This document shows, in pieces, positions 25,179-33,320 of a DNA stretch of 64,000 nt. The stretch comes from Geitlerinema sp. PCC 7407 (GTDB taxonomy: Bacteria > Cyanobacteriota > Cyanobacteriia > PCC-7407): assembly GCF_000317045.1 (NCBI RefSeq), contig NC_019703.1:2840501-2904500 (forward strand), in the 5' to 3' direction. Numbering within the stretch: position 1 is the stretch's first letter; every line of letters begins with the position of its first letter. Under the pieces are notes generated by a model. That model was not told where the DNA came from and did not search any database. It was given only the letters and a program-made list of their open reading frames with translations. Made by a program: the position numbers and the translations under genes.

Positions 25179-25831
25179 ATTTTCTGAACTAACTACTGTT
25201 CTAGATCCACGTTTGAGAGCGCGAGTTCCACAAACAGCTTTATTTAAGCTTCAAGCGTAAATTTCAAAAAGGTATCTCATGAGCTTATATTTTTATTTTT
25301 AGGTATTTAGAAAATTATTGAGATCAGCTTTTAGATTTTGCATTTGAACTACTGTTTTAATCAGAAAATTCAATTTCAATTGCAAGATTGTCCTTAAAAA
25401 ATCAAGTTTAATTTTTCCTTCAAAACACTTCAATCTTCAAAATAGTAAAAATGCAGGAATTTTAGCCTGTTTCTCAAAATCAATTTGCTGATTTTATTTT
25501 GAGATGAACTTAATCATCAGATTCAGCTCAAGCATCTCTAAAATTGGCTTTATTTAAATTCTTGAGTTGTTTTTGCCAGCAGAAATCAATGAGGATCCCG
25601 AAAAGGATCGTCAATGCAATTTTTTAGGTTTTTGATCCAAAAAGTTTTGAGATTGAAGACAGCTAACACTTCGTTGATGGGGCTCTAGAAGAATCGTGTT
25701 CTCGGCGAGAAGCCTGGACGCAAGGGAGCGGTGAGGATTGCTGAAGAGAAAATGACTAAAGGCGATCGCGCGCTTTTGGAGTATTAAGCTGGCAGAGATA
25801 TAGGCCTTGATGCAGGGTTAGAGCCGGGAAC
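25179..25831. other. AT-rich intergenic island
   Basis: About 650 bases without a convincing gene. From 25190 to 25680 the composition is far more AT-rich than both flanks, and HIP1 sites are absent until 25763. An imperfect hairpin lies at 25473-25503 (CTCAAAATCA with TGATTTTATTTTGAG). The last 150 bases return to normal composition and probably hold the promoter of the large fusion gene. It may be the remains of a lost gene or an inserted element. Confidence 0.55.
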
Positions 25832-28741
25832 ATGGTGCTGAATCTTGGGACTGGATGGGCGCTGGTAGTGATGAGCGCGATCGCCTTTTGTTTGGGAGCT
25901 TTGCCCCTGACCGGATGGTGGGTGCAGCTAGCCACAGGACGGCGGCTGCGCGCCGCTGGCACCGGCAACCTCAGCGTGTCTGCGGCTTTTTATCACGGGG
26001 GGCGCTGGGTTGGCATTGGGGCGGTGGTGCTGGAGGCAGCCAAAGGCATTGGGGCCGTGCTGGTGGCGCGATCGCTTCTGCCGGGGGCCCCGGCCTGGGA
26101 GCTGGTGGCGTTGCTGGCCCTGGTGGCCGGACGCTACAGCCTCGGGCGCGGCGCAGGCACGACCAACGTGGTTTGGGGATACATCGTCCACGACTGGCGG
26201 GTCGCGGCCCTGGTTTTCTTGATTTCTGGGGTGAGCTTTACGCTGATGCGCCAGCGGGAGCAGGGGCGCTTGGTGGTGCTGCTGCTGGTGCCGGTGATTT
26301 TGGCGCTGCTCCATCCCGGTCAGTCTGGTCGCGTCGTGGCGGCGATCGCCCTGAGCGGCCTGATTGCCCTGATTTACCAAGCCATTCCTGACGATCTGGA
26401 CCTGTCTACCTCTGCTGCCACACCGGAGTCTCGCCGTATGTTTCGATTTTTCCGGGGCGATCGCGGCCTCAAAACCCTTGATGATTCTCTCAAAACCGAG
26501 GTTGCTGGCGCCAAGGCCGCAACCCTGGCCCAGCTGCGGCGCTGGGGCTACCCCGTGCCCTTTGGCTGGGTGATCTTGCCGGGGGACGACGTAGAAACCC
26601 TGGTGAGCGGCTTTCAGCCCAGCGCCGCCACGCCCCTGGCGGTGCGGTCCTCCGCCGTGGGCGAGGACTCCGAAACGGCCTCGGCGGCGGGTCAGTATCT
26701 GACGCTGCTCAACGTCACCAGTCACGAGGAGCTGGCGATCGCCATCGATCGGTGCTTTGCCTCCTACGACCAGCCCAGCGCCAGCCGCTACCGCAGCGAT
26801 CGCGGCTTGGCCGACAGCGCCATGGCCGTGCTGGTCCAGCAGCAGGTTTCTGGGGCGTTTTCGGGGGTGGCCTTTAGCCGCGACCCGATCAGCCAGCAGG
26901 GATCTGCCGTCGTGATCGAAGCGCTGCCCGGACCGGCCACGCGGGTGGTTTCTGGCCAGGTGACCCCCGAGTCCTACCGGGTGAGCGTCCTCGACAGCGA
27001 CCTCGATCAGGCCACCGAGAGCTGGCGACTGCCCGAAAAGCTGGATCTGCCCGTGGAAGGCAGCGGCGACGTGCCGATGTTTCTGATTCAGCAGGTGGCA
27101 TTTTTGGCGCGGCACCTCGAAAAGCGCTACCACGGCGTTCCCCAGGACATCGAGTGGACCTACGACGGCCAGCAGCTCTGGCTGCTCCAGAGCCGCCCCA
27201 TCACGACGCTGATTCCCATCTGGACCCGCAAGATCGCGGCGGAGGTGATCCCGGGGGCGATTCGCCCGCTCACCTGGTCGATCAACCGGCCCCTGACCTG
27301 CGGAGTTTGGGGCGAGCTCTTCACGCTGGTGCTGGGCGATCGCGCGCGCGGGCTCGACTTCACCGAAACCGCCACGCTGCATTTTTCCCACGCCTACTTC
27401 AATGCGTCCCTGCTGGGGGATTTGTTTCTGCGCATGGGGCTGCCGCCAGAGAGCCTGGAGTTTTTGACCCGAGGCGCAAAATTTTCGAAGCCGCCCCTGA
27501 GCGCCACGGTGCGCAATGTTCCCGGCCTGGGCCGCCTGGTGGGCCGAGAGCTGCGGCTTCACAAGGATTTTCGGCGGGAGATGCAGCAGCACTTTGGGCC
27601 GGCGATCGCCGCCTTTGAGCAGCAGCCCGCCGAGACCCTGGAGACCTCGGCCCTCCTAGAGCGCATCGATCGGGTGCTGCTGTTGCTGCGGCGGGCAACC
27701 TACTACAGCATTCTGGGTCCCCTGAGCGCTGCCCTGCGCCAGGCCCTCTTCAAGGTGCCGGATCAGGCGCTGGACAATCGCCGCACGCCAGAGGTCGCGT
27801 CGCTCCAGGCCCTGGGTGCCTTGGCAGATCGGGTGCGCGATCGCCTGGATCCAGGGGCCTTGCCCCCAGAGCAGTCAGAGGCGATCGCGGCTCTGCGCAG
27901 ACATCCCGAAACAGCAGACCTCATGAGCCAGTTTGACGCCTTGGTGGCGGAGTACGGCTACCTAAGCGAGGTGGGCACGGACATCGCCGTTCCCACCTGG
28001 CGCGAACATCCCCAAACGGTGGAGGAAATTTTCTGGCAGTTTGTCCGCCAGGGAGCGCCTCCCGCCGCTGAGTCCAGTCAGTCTGCCCCCCAAGCCGTGC
28101 AGCAGCGCGTGGATCTCAAGGGGGAGGTGACCCGGGTGTACAGTCGGCTGCTGGCGGAGCTGCGCTGGAGCTTGATGGCGCTAGGGAAACGCCTGCATCA
28201 GCAGGAGCTACTGCCCAGCGTGGACACCCTGTTTGATCTGACGTGGGATGAGGTGCAGCGGCTAGCCAAAACGGGCTCCCCCGAGCTGGCCGCTCACTGG
28301 CAAAGCAAGGCCCAGCGGCGGCGATCGCAATTTGAGCGCGATCGCCAGCTTCCCTCAGTTCCCCAGGTCGTCTACGGCAAAACCCCGCCGCCCCCAGAGC
28401 TGAGCAGCGCCGCCCCGGCCCGCCAGCAGTTTCGGGGCATTGGCGCCAGTCCTGGCGAGGTGGAGGGGCGCGTCGTTGTCCTGCGAACCCTGCGCAGCAG
28501 CGCCACCCTGCCCGAAGACGCCATTTTGGTGGTCCCCTACACGGACTCCGGCTGGGCCCCGCTGCTGGCCCAGGCCAAGGGCCTGATCGCGGAGGTGGGG
28601 GGCCGCCTGTCCCACGGGGCGATCGTGGCTCGGGAGTACGGCATTCCGGCGGTGATGGATATTCACGAGGCCACACGGCTGCTGCGAGACGGCCAGCGGG
28701 TCCGCCTCAACGGCCAGAGCGGCCTGGTAGAGCTGCTCTAG
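25832..28741 (+). CDS. fusion: PlsY-like membrane domain + PEP synthase-like phosphotransferase
   Basis: A 969-residue two-part protein. Residues 1-190 form a polytopic membrane domain like the acyl-phosphate G3P acyltransferase PlsY: GALPLTGW, then AAGTGNLSVSAAF at the GSGNxGATN position and LEAAKG at the DxxKG position; several catalytic residues are changed. Residues 215-460 match the PEP synthase/PPDK ATP-binding domain (AVRSSAVGEDSETASAAGQY; VSGVAFSRDP; DIEWTYDGQQLWLLQSRPI). A helical region follows (460-850), and the swivelling phosphohistidine domain ends the protein (GGRLSHGAIVAREYGIPAV). The C-terminal PEP/pyruvate barrel is absent, as in rifampicin phosphotransferase. It probably phosphorylates an unknown acceptor through His. 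The stop shares CTAG with the convergent acetyltransferase. Confidence 0.8.
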   Translation: MVLNLGTGWALVVMSAIAFCLGALPLTGWWVQLATGRRLRAAGTGNLSVSAAFYHGGRWVGIGAVVLEAAKGIGAVLVARSLLPGAPAWELVALLALVAGRYSLGRGAGTTNVVWGYIVHDWRVAALVFLISGVSFTLMRQREQGRLVVLLLVPVILALLHPGQSGRVVAAIALSGLIALIYQAIPDDLDLSTSAATPESRRMFRFFRGDRGLKTLDDSLKTEVAGAKAATLAQLRRWGYPVPFGWVILPGDDVETLVSGFQPSAATPLAVRSSAVGEDSETASAAGQYLTLLNVTSHEELAIAIDRCFASYDQPSASRYRSDRGLADSAMAVLVQQQVSGAFSGVAFSRDPISQQGSAVVIEALPGPATRVVSGQVTPESYRVSVLDSDLDQATESWRLPEKLDLPVEGSGDVPMFLIQQVAFLARHLEKRYHGVPQDIEWTYDGQQLWLLQSRPITTLIPIWTRKIAAEVIPGAIRPLTWSINRPLTCGVWGELFTLVLGDRARGLDFTETATLHFSHAYFNASLLGDLFLRMGLPPESLEFLTRGAKFSKPPLSATVRNVPGLGRLVGRELRLHKDFRREMQQHFGPAIAAFEQQPAETLETSALLERIDRVLLLLRRATYYSILGPLSAALRQALFKVPDQALDNRRTPEVASLQALGALADRVRDRLDPGALPPEQSEAIAALRRHPETADLMSQFDALVAEYGYLSEVGTDIAVPTWREHPQTVEEIFWQFVRQGAPPAAESSQSAPQAVQQRVDLKGEVTRVYSRLLAELRWSLMALGKRLHQQELLPSVDTLFDLTWDEVQRLAKTGSPELAAHWQSKAQRRRSQFERDRQLPSVPQVVYGKTPPPPELSSAAPARQQFRGIGASPGEVEGRVVVLRTLRSSATLPEDAILVVPYTDSGWAPLLAQAKGLIAEVGGRLSHGAIVAREYGIPAVMDIHEATRLLRDGQRVRLNGQSGLVELL

Positions 28742-29235
28742 GCAGGATCCTCCAGGCGGCGGCCCAGGATGACCAAGTCTCGCTCGACGCCATCGAGCAC
28801 CGCCACTCGGGGCAGGTGTCCCCAGGTCTCGAAGCCCATTTGGCGAAAGAGGCTCAGGCTCGGCTCGTTGTGGGCAAAGATGAAGCCCAGCAGGGTCGTC
28901 AGGCCCAGGTCCGGCCCGCGCTGGCAGGCCTGCTGAAGCAGCGATCGCCCCAGACCCCGGCGTCGATGGGCCGCCGCAACGTAGAGGCTAATTTCGGCGG
29001 TGCCGCCGTAGGCCGGACGCCCATAAAAGGACTGGAAGCTGCACCAGGCCAGGATTTCGCCGCTGTCCTCCAGGACCCAGACCGGGCGATGGGGCGGGCG
29101 ATCGCCCAGCCAAGCCAGTCGGCTCTCGACGGTGACTGGCTCGGTATCTGCGGTAACCTGGCGGCTGGGAATCGTCTGGTTGTAGATGGCGACAATCTGG
29201 GGCAAATCGGCGATCGCGGCGTCTCGAAGCTGCAT
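28738..29235 (-). CDS. GNAT N-acetyltransferase, phosphinothricin/methionine sulfoximine type
   Basis: A 165-residue GNAT acetyltransferase using acetyl-CoA. It resembles the Pat/MddA group: MQLRDAAIADLPQIVAIYNQTI at the start (given here in part), EISLYVAAAHRRRGLGRSLL (the acetyl-CoA pyrophosphate loop RRRGLG) and LGFIFAHNEPSLSLFRQMGFE toward the end. The natural substrate is unknown; this group often acetylates amino-acid analogues. The stop codon overlaps that of the convergent fusion gene in CTAG. It ends 7 bases after the SGNH gene stop, so the two minus-strand genes may be cotranscribed. Confidence 0.85.
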   Translation of the reverse strand: MQLRDAAIADLPQIVAIYNQTIPSRQVTADTEPVTVESRLAWLGDRPPHRPVWVLEDSGEILAWCSFQSFYGRPAYGGTAEISLYVAAAHRRRGLGRSLLQQACQRGPDLGLTTLLGFIFAHNEPSLSLFRQMGFETWGHLPRVAVLDGVERDLVILGRRLEDPA

Positions 29236-29242
29236 GTTTCTC

Positions 29243-29836
29243 TCAAGTTTTCGAAAACCAAGCCTGCCAGGCAGGCCACTGATTGACTAGCTGGGCCAGC
29301 GTGCTGTAGCCCGCTTCCCGGGGGTGGGCCCCGTCGTAGGTCGCCACCTCCTGCATCCAGGCGGTCGACTGCTGGAGGGGCGTCACCACGCCCAGAAACG
29401 GAACCTGTAGCTGGGCGCAGAGGGCGGCCAAGCGCTCGGACAGGTGGACAATCCGATGATTGTGGCTCAGATCAGCGACGGGCGGCGGTCCCACCATCAG
29501 CACCGGATACTGCTTTTGGGCCTGGGTCAAGATGGCGGCAGCGTTGTCCAGGGACGCCTCCGGCTCAACCCGAAACGTTTGATTTTCAAAGGTCGTATCG
29601 TTGACGCCAAAGGAAAACACCAGGCGCCCGTCCACGGTCTCCGGCAGACGCACCGCGACCTCAGCGTACCAGCGCTGGCGAATGTCTGCGCTGGTCTCTC
29701 GGCGGACGCCGAGGTTGTAGTGGGTCAGGTCGTAGCCTCGATGCTGGGCGATCGCGCACAGGCGACCTGTCCAGCCCAAACTCGAGCGATCGCCTGTCCC
29801 GTTAACAAAAGAGTCTCCTACGAAGCAAATTCGCAT
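29243..29836 (-). CDS. SGNH/GDSL-type esterase
   Basis: A 197-residue SGNH hydrolase. The blocks are well preserved: FVGDSFVNGTGD (block I, nucleophile Ser about residue 9), LGVRRETSADI (block II), FSFGVNDT (block III with Asn) and TYDGAHPREAGY (block V with Asp and His). No signal peptide is seen, so it should be cytoplasmic. I start it at the ATG 29836 (MRICFVGDS); an upstream in-frame extension of 15 residues is not typical. Substrate unknown; possible acyl-ester hydrolysis, as in GDSL lipases. Confidence 0.88.
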   Translation of the reverse strand: MRICFVGDSFVNGTGDRSSLGWTGRLCAIAQHRGYDLTHYNLGVRRETSADIRQRWYAEVAVRLPETVDGRLVFSFGVNDTTFENQTFRVEPEASLDNAAAILTQAQKQYPVLMVGPPPVADLSHNHRIVHLSERLAALCAQLQVPFLGVVTPLQQSTAWMQEVATYDGAHPREAGYSTLAQLVNQWPAWQAWFSKT

Positions 29837-30043
29837 ATCTTGCGCCTTTAGACCCCTGGGTGAGTGCGATCGCCCTAACACGCGATCGCTGATACTTTTT
29901 GTAGGGGAAGGGACGGCTCAGCACAACGGGGGTCTGAGCTTTCTGGGGCGATCGCTACGGCCCCGCCACGGCCTGATTACGGCCAACACCAGATTTTCCA
30001 GCCGCTTTTGACCCGATTTGGCTATTCGTTTGGATCTTGTTCT

Positions 30044-31540
30044 ATGCCCCGCGTTCGTGCGCCCGAGCTGCCCGCTGACTTTCCCTGGCTAAATTTTCCA
30101 GGCCCTTTATCCCTGCGATCGCTGCGCGGTCGGGTCGTCCTGCTGGATTTTTGGACCTATGGCTGCATCAACTGTCTGCACGTTTTGCCAGACCTGCACG
30201 CCCTAGAGCAGCGCTACGGCGATCGCCTCCAGGTGATCGGCATCCACACCGGCAAGTTTTCCCAGGAGCAGCACCCCGCCAGCGTCGAGCAGGCAATCGC
30301 CCGCTACGGCATCCGCCACCCAGTGGTCGTCGATCAAAATCAATATCTGTGGGACCAGTACGCCATCAAGGCCTGGCCCACCTTGGTGCTCATCGACCCC
30401 GCAGGCTACGTCGTGACCCAGCGGGCCGGTGAAGGCCACTCCGACACCTTCGATCGCCAGATTGGCGAACTTCTGGCCGGGCGATCGCCCGATTCCGGCG
30501 CTCCCGCCCCAGAACAGCCGATCGCCAGCCCCCTGGCCTTTCCGGGAAAGGTGGCGATCGGGGCGATCGCCCAGGAAAATCACCTATTTGTCGCAGACAC
30601 CGGCCACCACCGCCTGGTCATCGCCACCCTTGAGGGAAAGGTGCGGGCCACCGTCGGCTCAGGCACTCCCGGCTACCAAGACGGCCCCTGGGAAACCGCC
30701 CAGTTTCGCGCGCCCCAGGGCCTGACCTACGATCCGGCGGGCGATCGCCTCTACGTCGCCGACACCGGCAATCACTTGATTCGCTGCGTCCATGGGCGAT
30801 CGCGCACCGTCACCACCCTCGCCGGCACGGGCCAGCAAAACCGATCTCTGCGCCCCCAGCAGGGCCGCCGCCTGGAAACCCCGCTCAACTCCCCCTGGGA
30901 TGTCGCCCTCAAAGGCGATCGCCTCTTCATCGCCATGGCCGGGTCCCACCAGATCTGGGTGCTCTCCCTCACCGAAGACGCCGTCGGCACCCTGCTCGGA
31001 ACCGGCGCCGAAGCCTGCATCGACGGCACCGCCAGCGAGGCCACCTTTGCCCAGCCCAGCGGCCTGGCCATCGACGGCGACACCCTCTACGTTGCCGACA
31101 GCGAAAGCAGCTCGGTTCGGGCCATTTCCCTCGCCGATCCTCCCAGCGTCCAAACCCTGTGTGGCAGCGGCGGCCTCTTCGACTTTGGCGATCGCGAGGG
31201 CCGGGGCGATCGCGCGCGATTGCAGCACTGCCTCGGCCTCGCCCACGGCCCTGGCAACCTCTGGATCGCCGACACCTACAACCACAAAATCAAGCGGTTG
31301 AACCTCGCCGAAGGCCACTGCGTCAATATAGTCGGGAGCGGCCTCCCAGGCCACCAGGACGGCTGGGGCCCAGAAGCCTCTTTCTCGGAACCTTCCGGCC
31401 TCGCCAGCGAGGGTCAAACGCTGTACATCGCAGACACCAACAACCACGCTATCCGGCGCTGGGACTGGGCCACCCAACAGGTCACGACCTTCTGCTTCGA
31501 AGGACTTTGTGCTCCCCATCTTTGCGTTCCGCCTAGGTAA
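30044..31540 (+). CDS. thioredoxin-like domain fused to NHL-repeat propeller (NHLRC2-like)
   Basis: A 498-residue protein. Residues 20-150 form a TlpA-type thioredoxin domain (LLDFWTYGCINCLHVLPDL, with the CINC redox motif, and AWPTLVLIDPAGYVV with the cis-Pro). Residues 165-490 contain about five NHL-type repeats with the phrases LFVADTGHHRLV, LYVADTGNHLIR, LYVADSESSSVR, LWIADTYNHKIKR and LYIADTNNHAIRR, which form a beta propeller. This is the architecture of eukaryotic NHLRC2 and bacterial homologues. No signal peptide is evident. The ATG at 30044 is preferred to a TTG twelve codons upstream. Confidence 0.88.
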   Translation: MPRVRAPELPADFPWLNFPGPLSLRSLRGRVVLLDFWTYGCINCLHVLPDLHALEQRYGDRLQVIGIHTGKFSQEQHPASVEQAIARYGIRHPVVVDQNQYLWDQYAIKAWPTLVLIDPAGYVVTQRAGEGHSDTFDRQIGELLAGRSPDSGAPAPEQPIASPLAFPGKVAIGAIAQENHLFVADTGHHRLVIATLEGKVRATVGSGTPGYQDGPWETAQFRAPQGLTYDPAGDRLYVADTGNHLIRCVHGRSRTVTTLAGTGQQNRSLRPQQGRRLETPLNSPWDVALKGDRLFIAMAGSHQIWVLSLTEDAVGTLLGTGAEACIDGTASEATFAQPSGLAIDGDTLYVADSESSSVRAISLADPPSVQTLCGSGGLFDFGDREGRGDRARLQHCLGLAHGPGNLWIADTYNHKIKRLNLAEGHCVNIVGSGLPGHQDGWGPEASFSEPSGLASEGQTLYIADTNNHAIRRWDWATQQVTTFCFEGLCAPHLCVPPR

Positions 31541-31786
31541 CAAAATCCATCCCCTTTCTGAGGACTCCTGCACCGCGCCAAAACCGCTATTGCCCCTCTC
31601 AAAGCTCTGCCTAGGTGCTTTTTGCATCAGCTCTAGGTGGACAGTTTCTGGTGGCACAAAGGCGCTCAAAAGCCTTGATAGCGCTGGGTTTGGAGCATCA
31701 GGATATGTCTCAGGAGTGACCGCATTTGCTTTACAAAGCGTAATAATTAGAACGCTCACAGAAACGCCCACAGTACAGGTGAAAAC

Positions 31787-33229
31787 ATGTCGCAGGTTGC
31801 CCTATTGACTGAGCATTTTCGTTCTCTCACACCGGCGACCCTCTCTCGGATGCTGTTGATCGGGTTGCTGATCATCCCAACGGCCGGCTGCGGCTTTTTG
31901 CCCAAAGAGGAGGCCAACGCCCAGCCCGCTCAGCGGGGCCAAGCCGAAGATGGTCCCGCAGCCGTGGATGTGGCGATCGCCCGTACTGCCCCCCTCGGTG
32001 AGGAACTGGAATACACCGGCACCACCCAGCCCTTTCGGGAAATTTCCCTGCGCGCCCAGGTCGAAGGGCAGCTGGTGAGCCTCAGCGCCGATGTGGGAGA
32101 CCCCGTGGCCCGAGGCCAAGTGGTTGCTCGTCTCGATGACCAGGTCTTGACCGCAGCGGTCGTCGGGGCCCAGGCCGAGGTCGCCGCCCAGGAAGCCGAG
32201 GTCGCCCAGGCCCGCACAGAGGTCAGCGATGCCGAAACCCTGGTCGAACAAGCTCGCCTAGAGCTGCAGCAAGCCCAGTCCGATCTCGCTCGCTTCCAGG
32301 GTCTGTACGAGGAGGGCGTTATTCCAGAGCAGCAGGTCGAGCAGGCTCGCACCGCTGTCGGCACGGCAGAGCAGGCTTTTCGGTCGGCCCAAGAGCAGGT
32401 GCGCACGCGCCAGCAGGCGGTGACCGCCTCGGAGCGGCGGGTGATCGCCCAGCAGGCCGCCGTCGCCCAAGAGCAGGAGCGGCGGGCCTATTCAGTGCTG
32501 ACATCTCCCATCGATGGCTATGTCCTTGAGCGGGTGACTGAGCCAGGAAACTTGGTCCAGCCCGGAGGGGAACTGCTCCGATTGGGAGACTTTAGTCAGG
32601 TCAAGATTTCGGTCCAAGTGTCTGAGCTGGAGCTGGCCGACATTCAGACAGGACAGGTAGTCCAAGTCCGGCTTGATGCTTTTCCGGGCCAGGCACTGGT
32701 CGGTCGGGTGGCGCGAATCTCTCCCGCGGCGGACCCGACGGCTCGCTTGGTGCCGGTGGAGGTGACCATTCCCAATGAGGGTGGACGCATCGGCAGCGGT
32801 CTCCTGGCGCGGGTGAATTTCACGCAGCAGGCGGCGGCCCGCGTGGTGGTGCCTGAAACGGCTCTCCGGGCCAACCAGGAGCGGGGGCCTCGCGGCGGCG
32901 CTCGCGGCGGGGGCAGACCCGCTGGAGGGCCGCCCGGGGGAGCCAGTCAGCGCCCCAGCGAATCCCCCCAGCCGCTGCAGGCGGGCGATCGCGGCACGAT
33001 TTTTGTGGTGGCGGGCTCGGGAGATGCGGCCACGGTGGAGGAGCGGACCGTCACGGTGGGCGATCGCCGGGATGGCCGCGTGGAGATCATTGCGGGCCTC
33101 GAGCCCGGAGAAGCTTTTGTGGCCCGCAGTAGCCAGGGCCTCAAGGATGGCGAGACGGTCCGGACCAGTGTCCTGTCAGAGGAGGCACCTGCGCAGGGCT
33201 CGGGAGCATCCCGCTCCCAGGACCCATGA
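31787..33229 (+). CDS. RND efflux periplasmic adaptor (membrane fusion protein)
   Basis: A 480-residue MFP/HlyD-type adaptor linking an RND pump to an outer-membrane channel. The N-terminal hydrophobic segment ends in PTAGC, a plausible lipobox for lipid attachment. The lipoyl-like half motifs (SLRAQVEGQLVSL, GDPVARGQVVARLDDQ) flank a long helical hairpin rich in Ala, Glu and Gln (about residues 125-225), and a barrel domain follows. A Gly/Arg/Pro-rich insert lies near residue 370. AGGTG precedes the ATG. The RND pump gene follows after 91 bases. Confidence 0.9.
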   Translation: MSQVALLTEHFRSLTPATLSRMLLIGLLIIPTAGCGFLPKEEANAQPAQRGQAEDGPAAVDVAIARTAPLGEELEYTGTTQPFREISLRAQVEGQLVSLSADVGDPVARGQVVARLDDQVLTAAVVGAQAEVAAQEAEVAQARTEVSDAETLVEQARLELQQAQSDLARFQGLYEEGVIPEQQVEQARTAVGTAEQAFRSAQEQVRTRQQAVTASERRVIAQQAAVAQEQERRAYSVLTSPIDGYVLERVTEPGNLVQPGGELLRLGDFSQVKISVQVSELELADIQTGQVVQVRLDAFPGQALVGRVARISPAADPTARLVPVEVTIPNEGGRIGSGLLARVNFTQQAAARVVVPETALRANQERGPRGGARGGGRPAGGPPGGASQRPSESPQPLQAGDRGTIFVVAGSGDAATVEERTVTVGDRRDGRVEIIAGLEPGEAFVARSSQGLKDGETVRTSVLSEEAPAQGSGASRSQDP

Positions 33230-33320
33230 TGATGTCTCAAGCACGTTCCAACGGGTGTGACCCCCATGGGGCGGGCGATCGCGTTTTGTCCTCCGATGTT
33301 CTTCCTTCCCAAATTGGCCC

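Noticed and set aside
25928-27592. Long open frame antisense to the fusion gene
   Set aside because: A 554-codon frame opposite a GC-rich gene; low-complexity Gln/His/Arg-rich product with no family features. Shadow of the real gene.
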